Source: Eurosta solidaginis | Lineage: Eukaryota > Arthropoda > Insecta > Diptera > Tephritidae | Reading direction: 5' to 3' | DNA length: 64,000 nucleotides | Assembly: GCF_040869045.1 (NCBI RefSeq) | Contig: NC_090322.1 | Coordinates: forward strand, 179,814,672-179,878,671 | Shown here: one piece after another, positions 21,781 to 33,617 of the stretch | How positions within the stretch are numbered: the first letter of the stretch is position 1 | Layout of the letters: each line of letters begins with the position of its first letter | Position numbers and translations under genes: made by a program | Notes under the pieces: generated by a model | What the model was told of the DNA's origin: nothing | Seen by the model: the letters and a program-made list of their open reading frames with translations, nothing else | Database searches by the model: none

Positions 21781-24150
21781 CTGGTAATAAAAATATTAAT
21801 ATGAGGATTTACTGTCAGTTTTTATATTTTGACAGCTCAACTGTCATCGGTCATGGTGGTATTGTGCATAACTAAGCATACGCCTCATGTTTGAGAGGTC
21901 ATAGTTTCAAGCTCTTGTCACGGAGTGATATTTTTCTATACATCACACCTGCACACAAAACTTCGTACGCTTTTCGGTGGCTTATGAGAAGGCATCGATA
22001 TATGTATTGAAGGGACAGCCCTGACCTGAAACTTACCAGCTGAATACCGTAACTATATGCTGCATAAGTCGTTCCTTTATTCTTATCAAGTGCAACAGCA
22101 CAGAATTTTAGAATATCTTAAAAGTTTTGTAGAAATCGTGGATTCTCGGCGATGTGTACTGGAACTTTAGCTCAGCTTTTCTGGATGAAAGCAATTGTTA
22201 TATGAATGATTAGAATAAAATGATGAACCGAATTAAGAAAGACTTGATAGACATTATACTAAATCTAACATTGACCATCTGTTCGATTATTTGCGGTTTC
22301 AAAATCTCAACCTTAAGGTTACTGTATAAAAAATTCAAAGATAGCTTTCGATATAATCCAACAAATGCGACTTGTCGGATATTTTTAAAAATTTCGGTAT
22401 TTAAATAGCGAGACATGCTTATATTGCTTTATGCAATTGTTTTTGTTATTGATATTAGAGAAAAATTACAAACTTTACGGTTCCCGCTATTTAAATACAG
22501 ATTATAATATTGATATAATAGTGTGCAGGGAAAGTACCGCTTATAAAATCATAGCTATAAACCCAAAGTTTTTAAGCTCTTGGAGCGCGCCTATAATTAT
22601 TCCAAACAATTAGAATTAAAAAGCATATAGAATTAGTATGTACTTAAATGGTGAATAGAGGAATAGCAACAAAAAGGCAACACTTAGAGGATCAATTGCA
22701 AAGCGAACAGCGGGGCATTCAAATGGCTGAGTGGAATATGGTATAGTATAAAGTATGAATATTGGAGATTTCGAGATCAATACTTAGCTCCCGAGTAGCT
22801 AACTGATGAATAAGTAAAATTCAGAAGCATATCCTAGTGACCATCGCCGTTTGTAAAGTTTGTAATTTTTTTCTAATATCAATTTAAAAATTTCGGCAAG
22901 TAGAGCGGTACTAGCGGTACTTTCGCAGGGTCGCTGTTGGTTGAGGACATATACCCATACCATCCGAGCGTCAAATGTGGTGATGATTCTTTGATAGGCC
23001 AATAGAAAATACGTTGCCAATATAACTCATCTTTGGTAGCAGGGTTGCCTGAAGTTCAGTAGTAAAGTCACTCTGTCCAACTTCCATCGCTGAAACAAAA
23101 TCAGTTTCTCATGATATATTTGACAGTTTTGTAAGATAAAACGCTGCCTTAAGTGCCAGATACTGAAACAAAAAAAGTACCTGTCTAATCGCGTTCTAAT
23201 GCTTCGGAGGTGCCCGATGATTAGTGACCTCCACTAGTAATTTTATGCTCTGACAAAATAAAGGACGGATAATTTATTGTATTATTACACAGATTTTTTT
23301 TAGTTGAGATGGTAGCACAAAATGTGATAATATGCTTAATTGTCAGGTAGTTAATATGGCAACCGACAACTGACAATAGAACTAATTCTTATACAATCGA
23401 TTTTTTTTAATTTCTCTATTACAGTTGTTGCCATGGCAACGTTGCATAACTTTCCAATTAGTTAATATCTGACTTTCTCGTTAGCTAGAAGCGAGTTACT
23501 TTCTAGAACTTACTAGTTCGAATGGACTTACAAAATTCTAGTTAACGAGCTACATAGGAGTTCACTGACTAGTTTAGCTTTTGGCTCATATCTCTTAAGC
23601 TCGTCGAATGTGACATGAATATTTGTTTGTTTGCAGCGTATTGCAACAGACATTTTTCAAACAGCAATTAATTTTAATCAACAAAGTTTGTGTGATTTTT
23701 ATGGTACTTTGCCTTCAGAGTTGCGGCTCGCTGCCTTCACTTAAACGACACTTCGACGCAAAATGTCTATTTGTTGGTCGCTTTGTCAAAATTATTATAA
23801 TAATTTTTTTTTGTGTGTTGTCTTTTTTTAGCTCCCTTTTGCCAAAAAGTTATTTTACAGTTTTTTGTAACTAAGTGAGTGGTTTTACAGCTGCAATGTA
23901 ATTTCACTTGTTGTTGTCACCATGTACGACATCATCGTTAGCAATGTAAATTGTCAAAAATTCATGCGTTCAATATTTTGAGCTAAAGTTTTATTGTGAT
24001 ATAATTTTACAATATTTGCACATGGAAATTTTTAAATAATAACGTTGTGAAACGTTAGTTACTCATCCTTTGTGTACTTAAATAAGGACTTTTCCGAAAA
24101 GAAAAAATACATGCTTTTGTTTATTAATGCGTAACGTACTGTTAGAGAGA
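21781..24150. other. Unassigned sequence with a short inverted repeat
   Basis: A segment near 22,451-22,483 ('aaaattacaaactttacgg') recurs inverted near 22,850-22,884 ('ccgtttgtaaagtttgtaat'), so 22,450-22,885 could be an old inverted-repeat element. Otherwise no gene or repeat is supported. The hydrophobic frame at 23,623-23,874 is T-rich and unconvincing. Confidence 0.4.
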
Positions 24151-24154
24151 GTGG

Positions 24155-24575
24155 GTTGGGGGCTTAGAATATATCCGCTATAGGCATGCCTGTCATAAGA
24201 GGCGACTAAAATACCAAATTTATTCAAGGGGTTGTGTAGCGCAACCCTCTCAAGGGGTTTCCAGCGCAATATATATGGAGCTTGCCCAACCCAATTGTTA
24301 ATCCCACTTACCCATGGCGAATCCTGTTTCATTAACAGCGGAGGCTCTGGCTATCCCAAACTCCTGATGGATCTAGGGGGTGGGACGCCGTAATGACCTA
24401 GAAGGTTTTATGTGGTCATACCAAATCATTCCCGAGATGGTCGGGCTAGTATCTTTATGGTGCTTGTTATCAGAACGTACCGAATCTGCATCCCGCAAAG
24501 GACCATCAACATCGATAATACTCTCCAAGGCCTTTGGGGAGTATCCTTATGGCAATAACAACAACAAGAGAGTGG
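24155..24575 (+). repeat. (CAA)n-tailed dispersed repeat, copy 3 (long)
   Basis: Runs from 'gggttgggggcttagaatat' through 'cataagaggcgactaaaata', 'gagatggtcgggctagtat', 'gcaaaggaccatcaac' to 'ggcaataacaacaacaag'. It is the plus-strand counterpart of 3053-3487. No coding potential. Confidence 0.7.
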
Positions 24576-24849
24576 TCTTTTCTTGTTTCAAACTCGACTT
24601 TCTCATCGATAGGGTTTTGAAAGCTTTGGCTGTGACAAAAACAACAACAATGTTGGGAAATGACTTACAATTACCTTAAGTTAGGTTGAATTGGCCGATC
24701 GATAAGACCTTACATAGATTTAATATGTACATAGTGTTACAAAAATTTGTTTGACGACCAAACGGAAATGTTATGTTATTGAACAACTCCGTTCTCGTGG
24801 AAAATACGAGAAGTCATTTAGAACTTAACTTAATTGTTGCATCGAGACC

Positions 24850-25850
24850 TGGCAACTCAGCCGCCCTTAATAGATGAAGCCTTGATCTGGCGTGCGCAGG
24901 ATGCGAGCTCAACTGTTTCCTCCTGCAGCTCGCACTTCCTACATCTTATGTTACTGATGTAGCCTAAATTATAAGTATGTGACGCCAGGATGCAGTGTTT
25001 AGTAAGTATAGCCATTGTGAACCTTAAGTATTTTCCCTTCAGATACATGAGTCTAATATCGTAAGAATTGCACATAATCTTAGAAATTTTTCAGCCACGC
25101 GCTTCTGTCCACGCCTCTCATGCTTGATGCATCTAATGCAACTCCAATCTCCTTTTGAATTTCCCGAACGGATTGGAACGTTTACTGCCGATTCAGCGGA
25201 TGCTCAACCCCCTCCTTTGCAAACTCATCGGCCTTTTCGTTATCTTCTATACCTTTATGGTATGGTATGTATGGTCTGGCTTAAGCAAAGTTCTTCCAAT
25301 GCTTCTTTGCATTTCAAGACACTTTTTGATTAAATGCTGCGTGAAATTATTGCTTAATCGCCGCCTGACTATCAATATATATGTTGACGCGACTGTAGCT
25401 TAAGCACGCTTCCTTCAGAAATTCTGCTGCTTTCTTCACGGCTATAGTTCCTGCCTGATCGATGCTGCAGTATTCTGGGAGCCTCTAAGACCTACTTATT
25501 TCTGGAACGACACAGTAAACAGCAGATCTAATACCTTACATTTATTTAGAATCATCCATGTGTAATTATATTGCATGCTTTGCCACTTTTGCACACTGGC
25601 GCCAACCCTCCGGCTCAATTGTGGCCCCAAGATCGAAGCTATACGCAATACTACTATCGGTGTAGTTTTTAGGGCTTCCGTTACGATTATCAATCAGCAT
25701 ACCCTCTAATTTTCTGGTGTACATACTTTTTGGTGTGGCTGTCCAAAGAAGGACCCGATAATGAATTACGAGTTTAACAATTGCCGTAAATACCCAATGA
25801 GAGAGTTTGGCTCCACGTGCATCCTATTATCCTCTTGATCCTTAGATATT
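24850..25850 (-). pseudogene. Decayed LINE with RNase H domain (minus strand)
   Basis: Reading the minus strand and allowing frame breaks, blocks appear in the expected order: 'TEALKTTPIVVL' (RT C-terminus, about 25,650-25,690), 'VNIYIDSQAAIK'-like RNase H core near 25,360-25,390, 'GIEDNEKADEFAKEG' near 25,205-25,250, and 'ILASHTYNLGYISNIRCRKC' near 24,940-24,995, a C-terminal cysteine-containing module. RNase H domains occur in the I/R1/LOA group of LINEs, so I place it there tentatively. Multiple stops; inactive. Confidence 0.75.
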
Positions 25851-25909
25851 TTGTGCTATATTTTTCTTGTAGGGTTACCCTTCCAATTAAATTAAATAAA
25901 TGTTAGGCG

Positions 25910-26495
25910 CGATAACCTCCGAAGATATTTTAGGCATCTGCAAGCAGATGAATTTTAATTAAGAAGCTTTTCAAGGCAGAAATACACTCGGAGTGCTTGC
26001 CAAACTCTGCCCAGAGGCGACGCCGCATAGAAAAATTTTCTTCTAATTGAAAAAACTTATTTCTAAAATCTGTTCAACTTTAGCTGGCTCGAGGTTAATA
26101 AAACTATTTTGATTAAAACCACAGCTTTTTTTTTAATAATTTAATCCAATATATTTCGGTTATTCCGCGATAACCGTTCTCAAGGATATCCCTTTGCACG
26201 TCTTTATTACTTGACGCGGAGCTTAACACACTCAAGTGATAAAGACGTGCAAAGGAATATCCTTGAGAACGGTTATCGCGGAATAACCGAAATATATTGG
26301 ATTAAATTATACAAAAAAAACCTGTGGTTTTAATCAAAATAGTTTTATTGACCTCGAGCCAGCTAAATTTCAACATATTTGTATATAAAAAGGTCGCTAA
26401 AAACATTCAGTTTATTTCTAAAATCTTGATGTTGTTTTGTCGGGGCGTGAACCCAGAATTTTTGGTGTGATAGGCGGAGCAAGCTACCAATGAGG
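25910..26495 (-). mobile_element. SINE (minus strand) interrupted by an inverted-repeat element
   Basis: The left half starts 'ttaggcgcgataacctccg' and runs to 26,071. The right half resumes at 26,412 and ends in the tRNA-like head 'cggggcgtgaacccag' and 'gtgataggcggagca'. An internal deletion also removed part of the body near 25,940. The inserted element is described separately. Confidence 0.85.
26072..26411. mobile_element. 340-bp inverted-repeat (fold-back) element with 15-bp target duplication
   Basis: Arms 26,080-26,214 and 26,232-26,366 are about 135 bp each, highly similar (a few mismatches), with a 17-bp spacer. The insertion is bracketed by TTATTTCTAAAATCT at 26,057-26,071 and 26,412-26,426. 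The SINE copy at 32,007 shows one copy of this site, so the duplication is real. A 15-bp target duplication is long for a DNA transposon and typical of LINE-type insertion. No ORF. Unpaired right-hand sequence (26,367-26,411) includes 'tatataaaaaggtcgctaa'. Confidence 0.85.
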
Positions 26496-26699
26496 GACCT
26501 TATATTTCCTAGTAGTAGATCGTTGTTTTCCGCATTGGCGGCTAACCCGACACCAGATGCTCAGCGATGTAATTCCCGAAGCGCCTCATCCATCAAAGAG
26601 CTGGTTTTTGTCGTTAAAAAATTGATAATACGCTTTCTGTTATGAGGAAATACGGCACCTGAGAACTCAGCCGTATGAAACAAAAAACACAAGCAGGTC

Positions 26700-27120
26700 A
26701 TCCAGGTGAAATCCACAAACAGGCGTCGGACCTTTATGCTGGGAATTGCCCGGTGAATCCAGTACTCAAAGAACAGTACCCAAAACTTGCGGAAGAGGAA
26801 CGCACACTCCCCAGGGAAACACGAGTCACTCTAGCTCAACTTCAATCTGGATAATCTAACAGGTTAAACTCTTACCTATCCAGAATTAACCCCGACATAC
26901 AAAATGTATGCCCCGCTTGCAATGTGTCCCCACAAGACACCAACCATCTCTTCAATTGTAATGAGGAATCAACGCCTCTAACACCCCGCTCACTATGGTC
27001 CGCCCCTGTTGAAACAGCAAGTTTCCTTGGACTCCCATTAGAGGATATTGATGACAATTTGTGGTCGGTCGCACCTATTGGATGGGGCAAAGCACTGCTA
27101 CAACAACAACAACAACGCTG
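26700..27120 (+). pseudogene. Jockey-like LINE, C-terminal end and 3' tail
   Basis: Encodes 'LPRETRVTLAQLQSG', a stop, then 'NRLNSYLSRINPDI', 'VCPACNVSPQDTNHLFNC' (a CxxC...H...C knuckle) and 'ASFLGLPLEDIDDN'. This is the C-terminal module of the Jockey-like LINE common in Diptera. It ends in a (CAA)n tail at about 27,098-27,117. At least one in-frame stop makes it inactive. The minus-strand RT at 49,900-50,740 and the fragment at 54,195-54,365 belong to the same kind of element. Confidence 0.85.
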
Positions 27121-27383
27121 TCCGTTCTCAGTCCCGGTTTCGGTTTTGACTTCTAATCTTTGGTTTTTTCTCTCCTCACTATTCCGTTTTTCCTTTCTTT
27201 CCCTCCTTTCCTGTACTTTTCTCTTTCTTTGCTTTTTGTGCCTTCTTCTGATAATACCCATAAACATCGTTATTATCATCCACATCATAATCAACATTGT
27301 TATTACACACAGCTTTTTTCTTTCTCCACTTCTTTTATTTCATGTCATTTCCTTCCCTTTCTCCCCTAGATGTCATCGATGTG
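27121..27383. other. Pyrimidine-rich sequence
   Basis: C/T-rich strings ('cctttctttccctcctttcc'-type) continue the open frame after the LINE end but encode low complexity only. No feature supported. Confidence 0.5.
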
Positions 27384-27909
27384 TTTTTATACTCCGATGA
27401 GCAGAGCTCACAGAGTATATTATTTTTTTTCGCATAACGGTACCCCGTAATGGCATAAACTAATCGAGATAGGTATAGACTTCTATATATAAAAATGATC
27501 TGGACGAAAAAAGAAATTCATTTAGCCGTGTCCGTCCGTCCGTAAACACGATAACTTGAGTATATTTTGAGGTATCTTAATGAAATTTGGCATGTAAGTT
27601 GCTGGGCACTCATCTCAGATCGCTATTTAAAATGAACGAAATCGGAATATAACCACGCCCACTTTGTCGATATCGAAAATTTCGAAAAACCGAAAAAATG
27701 AGATAATTCATTTTCAAAGACGGCTAAAGCGATGAAGCTTGGTAGGCGGCTTGACGTTATGACGCAGAATAGAAAATTACTAAAATTTTGGACAATGGAC
27801 GTAGCACCGCCCACTTTTAAAAGAAGGTAATTTAAATGTTTTGCAAGCTGTAGTTTGGCAGCTGCGTATGTAGAGTTCGGTTACACCCGAGCTTAGCATC
27901 CATTACTTG
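27384..27909 (-). mobile_element. Internally deleted type-1 Helitron-like element
   Basis: Both ends are present: 'tttttatactccgatgagca' at the left and 'gttcggttacacccgagc' plus 'cattacttg' at the right, next to T. Length is 526 bp against roughly 1.6 kb for the copy at 60,085, so the middle has been lost. (GTCY)n is short (27,528-27,545). Confidence 0.8.
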
Positions 27910-28865
27910 TTCTATATTCACTTGTTCCAATTATTTGATTTCCTCACTGATGCCGCTCAAATCAACTCTATCGCAAACATTATTCTCACATTACGCTACA
28001 TTATAGTGATTACAGTAACACCTATGTACACGCAAGCTTACGTTCAGTATTCGCTCCACCATTAAAGGATTTTAGAAAAAAAAGCGTTTCTGTAAAAAAG
28101 AATCCCTTAAAAATTATTTCACAGTCCCGTATCTATGTATTACTATCATCCTTGTGTAACTCTTACACCAACAACAACACAAACAAACACGCAAGAATAA
28201 TTTTGTTCAGTCCTCTTGCAAAACTTCATATTTACACTAATTTAAACAGAATCTCTGTTTATTTATTTATTATTCACCAAGCGAACTCTTCCACCAAAAT
28301 CTGCGTATTACTTGCGTTCGTCCATTCATTTGATGTTGTCCTTCAATGGTTGCCACTTACTTATGCTTAATGCTAATATTTAAAGGGGGAAAATAAGATT
28401 TGACTACATTTTACATTTCTGCTACAATCTTTTTTCAGAACACAGCAGTTGATTAAAGCATTTATCATTATGAACATTGATAGATTAAATAAAAATTTAG
28501 TGGATTGAGATACCAACGCGATATTAGGATTGTTTGGCAGATACTTAAGTTTGTATGGTTGTTTTGGCCTGTCGATTAACTTTGTTCGGTGTGTATGCTA
28601 CTGCCTTATAAGGTTGCTACTACAGAGAATGAAATGGGTTGCTTCACTAATAATTTCATTTCTAAAACTTAGAGGATGTGGTTTTTCGTATTCATCAAAC
28701 TTTTATTAGCATTCTTGGAGATGGGATTGTACTGGGTATTTACCAATTTTATGGGTAAATACAAGGAAAATACCCGGACTATTACTTTTTTATACCTTTA
28801 TATTAAGTCGCTTTCATGTTTGTCCCCTCTTTTCCATACGTATTTTTGACCCACGGAAAAGTCTT
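27910..28865. other. Unassigned sequence
   Basis: A segment near 27,950-27,975 ('ctcaaatcaactctatcg') resembles the right shoulder of the CGATAAC-array elements but no array is present. Nothing else is supported. Confidence 0.4.
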
Positions 28866-29945
28866 TTTTGGTAACTTCCCGTTGAGCTAGACACTTCATA
28901 CTTAGAACATAGTTCAGATCTGAGAAACATTACAATGCAAGTGAATAAAACATCCGCTAGGTGGCGCACGGATCTAGATATATAGAAAATTAATTTTAAA
29001 ATGGAAATTTTGCGAACGACTTTTAACTAACTTCTCGGTGATCCAGAGACTTGAAACTTAGCACATAGCTTGCGAGTCGATGGCACTACAATTCGTGGAA
29101 AACAAAATTTCGCCAGGTGGCAGACGAATCGAGATAAACGAAAGAATTTTGCAATCGATTTTTGCGTAACTTCCCGGTGAGCTGGAGATATGAAACTTGA
29201 GCCGTAAGTCAGAACCCAGTAGCAATGCAATATTTTATCAAAAATTCCCCTAGGTAGTGCATGGATCGAGATATTCGGAAAATTAGTTTTGATTTGGGAA
29301 TATTTCAATCCATTTTTAACTAACTTCCCGGTTACCTAGAGACTTGTAGCTTAGCACATAGTTCGAGACCCGGTGACAATAAAATTTATAGAAAACAAAG
29401 TTCCGTTAGGTGGCGTGCTAATTGGGATAACTAAAAATCCATGAAAAACGAGGGGAATCTTCCGATCGATTTTTGAGTAACTTGCCGGTGAGCTAGAGAC
29501 TTGAAACTTGGGGTCAGAACCCGGTGACAATGCAACATTTCATCAAAAAAAAAAATTCGCTAGGTGGCATGCAGATCGAGGTAGTAAGAAAATAAATTTA
29601 AATTTGGGGATCTTTCAATCCATTTTTCACTAACTTCCCGGTTACCTAGATACTTGAAACTTGGCACTTAGTTAGAGGTCTGGTGACAATACAACCTAGA
29701 GAAAACAAGGTTCCGCTAGGTTGCGCGCTAGTCAGGATAACTGCAAATCCTTTAAAAACGGGGGAATCTTGCGATCGATTTTCGAGTAACTTCCCGATGA
29801 GCTAGGGACATGAAACTCGGGGAGTAAGTCAGAACCCGGTGACAATGCAATATTTTATCAAAAAAAAAATCCGCTAGGTGGCGCATGGATCGAGATATTG
29901 AGAAAACTAGTTTTAAATTGGGAATCTTGCAATTGATTTTGATCA
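28866..29945. repeat. ~155-bp tandem repeat array, about 7 units with dimeric order
   Basis: The landmark 'taacttcccggt' (or variants) recurs at 28,872, 29,028, 29,167, 29,321, 29,478, 29,631 and 29,787. Spacings are 156, 139, 154, 157, 153 and 156 bp. From 29,167 on, units alternate between a 'gagctagagac' form and a 'ttacctagagac' form, giving a dimer of about 310 bp. The sequence is unrelated to the 152-bp satellite at 33.8 kb. Each unit also carries 'ccgctaggtggcg' and 'ccggtgacaat'. Confidence 0.85.
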
Positions 29946-30379
29946 AAAAATTTGAGCTACGTAACGCACAAGTCGAACTATTTAGAAGATTAGGCCATAC
30001 CTTCATGGCTAGCCTCCCGAGTGTTGCAGGCGTTGTAGAATTTCACCTCGTTGAAGGCCCAACTCAATGCACGTCCTTGAATGTTTTTAGGCGTACGCGA
30101 CTTTCACTACGATTCTTTTAGACTTTCAGGCGTATGCCAATTTCACCACGATTTTCAGCTGTGCAAATTAAGTAGCTGACAAACGAGGTGGAATTCTCTT
30201 GTTATCATGCGAGGTGGAATTCTGTTGTTTTCGCCAGTGTTGTTAGCGAAAATTCCACGAATTCTCTTAAATCTTGCTATTTTAAACAAATAAATAAAGA
30301 TAAGAATTTTCACCTAGGAATTGCTTAAATTACTAATCAAAGTTGCAATTGCGTTTTTGTAGGCAGTACTAAAAAATTG
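29946..30379. other. Unassigned sequence with short direct repeats
   Basis: The string 'cgaggtggaattct' occurs at about 30,186 and 30,211, and its reverse complement core 'ttcacctcg' near 30,041. No gene is supported. Confidence 0.45.
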
Positions 30380-30792
30380 AAAATAAAAAGATGATAAAAA
30401 AATTTTAAGGACTGCCTTTATATAAATGGACCAACAAATAGAAGGCAATTTTTCCTTTAATACAGACATAGTCTTGTTGAATTTGGACTAAAAAACTTTA
30501 GCAATAGCTCTTGTAAAAGAATTTTGGGATTTAAAATTATAAAGGTAGAGCGCGTGTTTAAATTTTAAATAACCAATTAGTTAATCCCAAATACATGGTT
30601 TGCCTTAAATTTAAAGATTGCGACCCACCTTTATAGTTTTAAATCCCAAATTCCTTTTACAAGAGCTATTGTTAAAGTTTTTAGTCAAAATTCAAGACGA
30701 CTATGTCTGTATTAAAGGAAAAGTTGCCTTCTATTTTTTGGTCCATTTATATAAAGGTAGTCCTTAAAATTTTTTTATCATCTTTTTATTTT
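30380..30792. mobile_element. Fold-back / MITE-like inverted repeat
   Basis: Arms 30,380-30,547 and 30,627-30,792 pair almost throughout. Examples are 'aaaataaaaagatgataaa' with its reverse complement near 30,775, and 'caatagctcttgtaaaag' with 'cttttacaagagctattg'-type sequence near 30,655. The loop is about 79 bp. No ORF and no clear target duplication. Confidence 0.85.
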
Positions 30793-30875
30793 GGATCATT
30801 TTTTGGATATTTAAAAATTATTTCAATCACAATTCAGCAATTAAATTTATACGTAATTTGAAATTAAAAAATTTT

Positions 30876-32781
30876 CGTATTCAGTATCGAAAAAAAATTT
30901 GATTGAGCCATGTCCGTCTGTCCGTCCGTCCGTCCGTCTGTCCGTTAACACGATAACTTGAGTAAATTTTGAGGTATCTTGATGAAATTTGGTATGTAGG
31001 TTCCTGGACACTCATCTCAGATCGCTATTTAAAATGAACGATATCGGACTATAACCACGCCCACTTTTTCGATATCGAAAATTTCGAAAAATCGAAAAAG
31101 TTCGATAATTCATTACCAAAGACAGATAAAGCAAAGAAACTTGGTAGGTGAGTTGAACTTATGACGCAAAATACAAAATTAGCAAAATTTTGGACAATTG
31201 GCGTGGCACCGCCCACTTTTAAAAGAAGGTAATTTAGAAGTTTAGCAAGCTGTAATTTGGCAGTCGTTAAAGATATCATGATGAAATTTGGCAGGAACAT
31301 TACTCCTATTACTATATATATGCTTAATAAAAATTAGCAAAACCAGAGAACGACCATGCCCACGTTAAAAAAAAAATTTTAAGTCAAATTTAAAAAAAAA
31401 AGTAAATATTCTTACAGTATATAAGTAAATTATGTCAATATTCAACTCCAGTAATGATATGGTGCTGCAAAATACAAAAATAAAAGAAAATCTCAAAATG
31501 GGCGTGGCCACGACCTTTTTCATTTAATTTTTCTGGTATACTTTTAATGTCATAAGTCGAACAAAAATTTACCAATCCTTGTGAACTTACTTACTTACGG
31601 TAACTTATTTCTGTGAAAAAGGGCGAAATCGGTTGAAGCCACGCCCTGTTTTTATACACAGTCGACCGTCTGTCCTTCCGCTCGGCCGCTACCACGATAA
31701 TTTGAGCAAAAATCGATATATCTTTATTAACTCAGTTCACGTACTTATCTAAACTCACTTTGTATTGGTAAAAAAAATGGCCGAAATCCGAGTATGACCA
31801 CACCCACTTTTTCGATATCGAAAATTACGAAAAATTAAAAAAATGTCATAATTCTATACCAAATACGAAAAAAGGGATGAAACATGGTAATTAGATTGGT
31901 TTATTGACGCAAAATATAACTTTAGAAAAAAACTTTGTAAAATGGTTATGACACCTACCATATTAAGTAGAAGAAAATGAAAAAGTTCTGCAGGGCGCAA
32001 TCAAAAAAAAAAAAATAAATGTAAGGCGCGATAACCTCCGAAGAGATCTAAGGCCGAGCTTCTCTTCCAATTTGCGTCGTGCTCCTCTTGATTTTTCCCT
32101 ACAAATTGGCCGGACGGGACCTACATGTTTTATGCCGACTCCGAACGGCATCTGCAAGGCAGATGAGTTTTCACTGAGAGCTTTTCATGGCAGAAATACA
32201 ATCGGAGCGCTTGCCAGACACTGCCGAGGGGCGACCCCGCTTAGAAAAATTTTCTTCTAATTGAAAAATCTTATTTCTAAAATTTTGATGTTGCTTTGCC
32301 CGGGAGTTGAACCCAGGGCATACGGTGTGATAGGCGGAGCACGCTACCATCACACCACGGTGGCGCAATCAAAAGCCCTTGGAATATTGGCAGGAATACT
32401 GTTCGTGGTATTACATATATAAATAAATTTGTGCTACCCGACAGATGATGGTCTGGTCCACCCTGAACTAAGGCCCACGCCCTTTTACAATACTCATAAC
32501 ACCTTTCGTTTGATACCCATATTGTACAAACAAATTCTAGAGTTACCCCTGGTCCACCTTTATGGCTATATCCCAAAATGGTGTCCACCTATAGAACTAT
32601 GGCCCACTCCCTTTTAAAATACTCTTTAATACCTTCCACTTGATACACATGTCATACAAACACATTCCAGGGTTACCCTAGGTTTATTTTCCTGAATGGT
32701 GATTTTCCCTTATTTTGTCTCTAAAGCTCTCAGCTGAATATGTAATGTTCGGTTACACTCGAACTTAGCCTTCCTTACTTG
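30876..32781 (-). mobile_element. Type-1 Helitron-like element, truncated at its left end
   Basis: Starts inside the element ('cagtatcgaaaaaaaatttg'), carries (GTCY)n at about 30,912-30,948 and the 'ccacgcccactttt' blocks, and ends 'atgttcggttacactcgaac' then 'ttagccttccttacttg' beside T. A SINE is inserted at 32,007-32,362. A stretch at 31,590-31,605 is replaced by (TTAC)n-like sequence relative to other copies. Confidence 0.8.
32007..32362 (-). mobile_element. tRNA-derived SINE, complete, with 12-bp target duplication
   Basis: On the minus strand the head begins 'gccaccgtggtgtgatggta' (32,362 leftward), with box-B-like 'gggttcaactcc', and the element ends in 'ccttacattta' plus a T-run. The sequence gcgcaatcaaaa occurs at 31,995-32,006 and 32,363-32,374, flanking it precisely. 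The uninterrupted site is seen in sister Helitron-like copies near 18,020 and 60,535. This is the best copy for defining the family. Confidence 0.92.
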
Positions 32782-33600
32782 TTTCAGTTTAAATTTTTGC
32801 TGGGTTAAATAAAATTTGGGTAACGCATGCATAATCGGGTAAAGATTTATTAAAAACGATGAATTTAAATTAAAACTAATTCAACCTATAGCGCAATGGG
32901 CAACTAAGCCGCTAGCCATTACACCCTTTTAAATTAGATATCATCAGGTAAATAAGTTTTGACTTTTGAGGAATGTAGAAAATAGTAGCTGCACAGCTTC
33001 CGAATACTTGTTATCTTTATTTGCGGGTAAGTCTGAATAGTTATGCGAGTGCAAGAAATAAGCAAATAAGTTCGTCTCAGATGACTTGAACCAAATGCTG
33101 GTTTCAAATTAAAACCGCATCAATTATCAAAATGAGAAAATTAAAAACGAGTCACATACATATGCAGATTTCGTAAAAGTGGGCTCTGCCAAGCAAGCAA
33201 CAAAAAGTGGTTCCATGAAGTCAGTTGGGAATTCCAAAAGGGGGCGGTAGCAAAAAATTAACATCTTTAAAATCTGCCGCAGTTGCTTACAAGCTATGGG
33301 AGCATATGTTCACGCTTAAGACTTTACACTCCACTTATGCTAGCTCCTTGAAAATTCCTCACTACAGAAAGACTTTCTCGCTGTCACTCGTCGTAGGTGT
33401 TTGTATTTCTTCTTTGTTTTACCTTTTTTTCCTTTTACACCTTTCAGGGCTGACTGACTGCCTCTTGGCAATTCATTTTGTGTTTATACACGCAATACAA
33501 AAAAAAAGAGCTCAAAAGCAATTTGTAATGAAGACGCAAAAACAAAACAACAACCACAACGATAGTACACAACAATAAATATGTAAAAAGTAACAGAAAA
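32782..33600. other. Unassigned sequence
   Basis: The 117-residue frame at 33,225-33,578 is rich in K/Q/N and hydrophobic low-complexity stretches and has no domain I recognise. The T-rich tract ending 'acacctttcag' near 33,438-33,448 looks like a 3' splice site, but without a supported exon this is not interpreted. Confidence 0.4.
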
Positions 33601-33617
33601 CAAGTAAGGACGGGACT

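Noticed and set aside
26924..27400. 158-residue frame as a novel protein
   Set aside because: The N-terminal third is the C-terminus of a Jockey-like LINE and the rest is pyrimidine-rich low complexity after the LINE tail.
33225..33578. 117-residue open frame beside the satellite element
   Set aside because: The C-terminal half is K/Q/N-rich low complexity, there is no domain, and it runs up to the Helitron-like terminus. Not supported as a gene.
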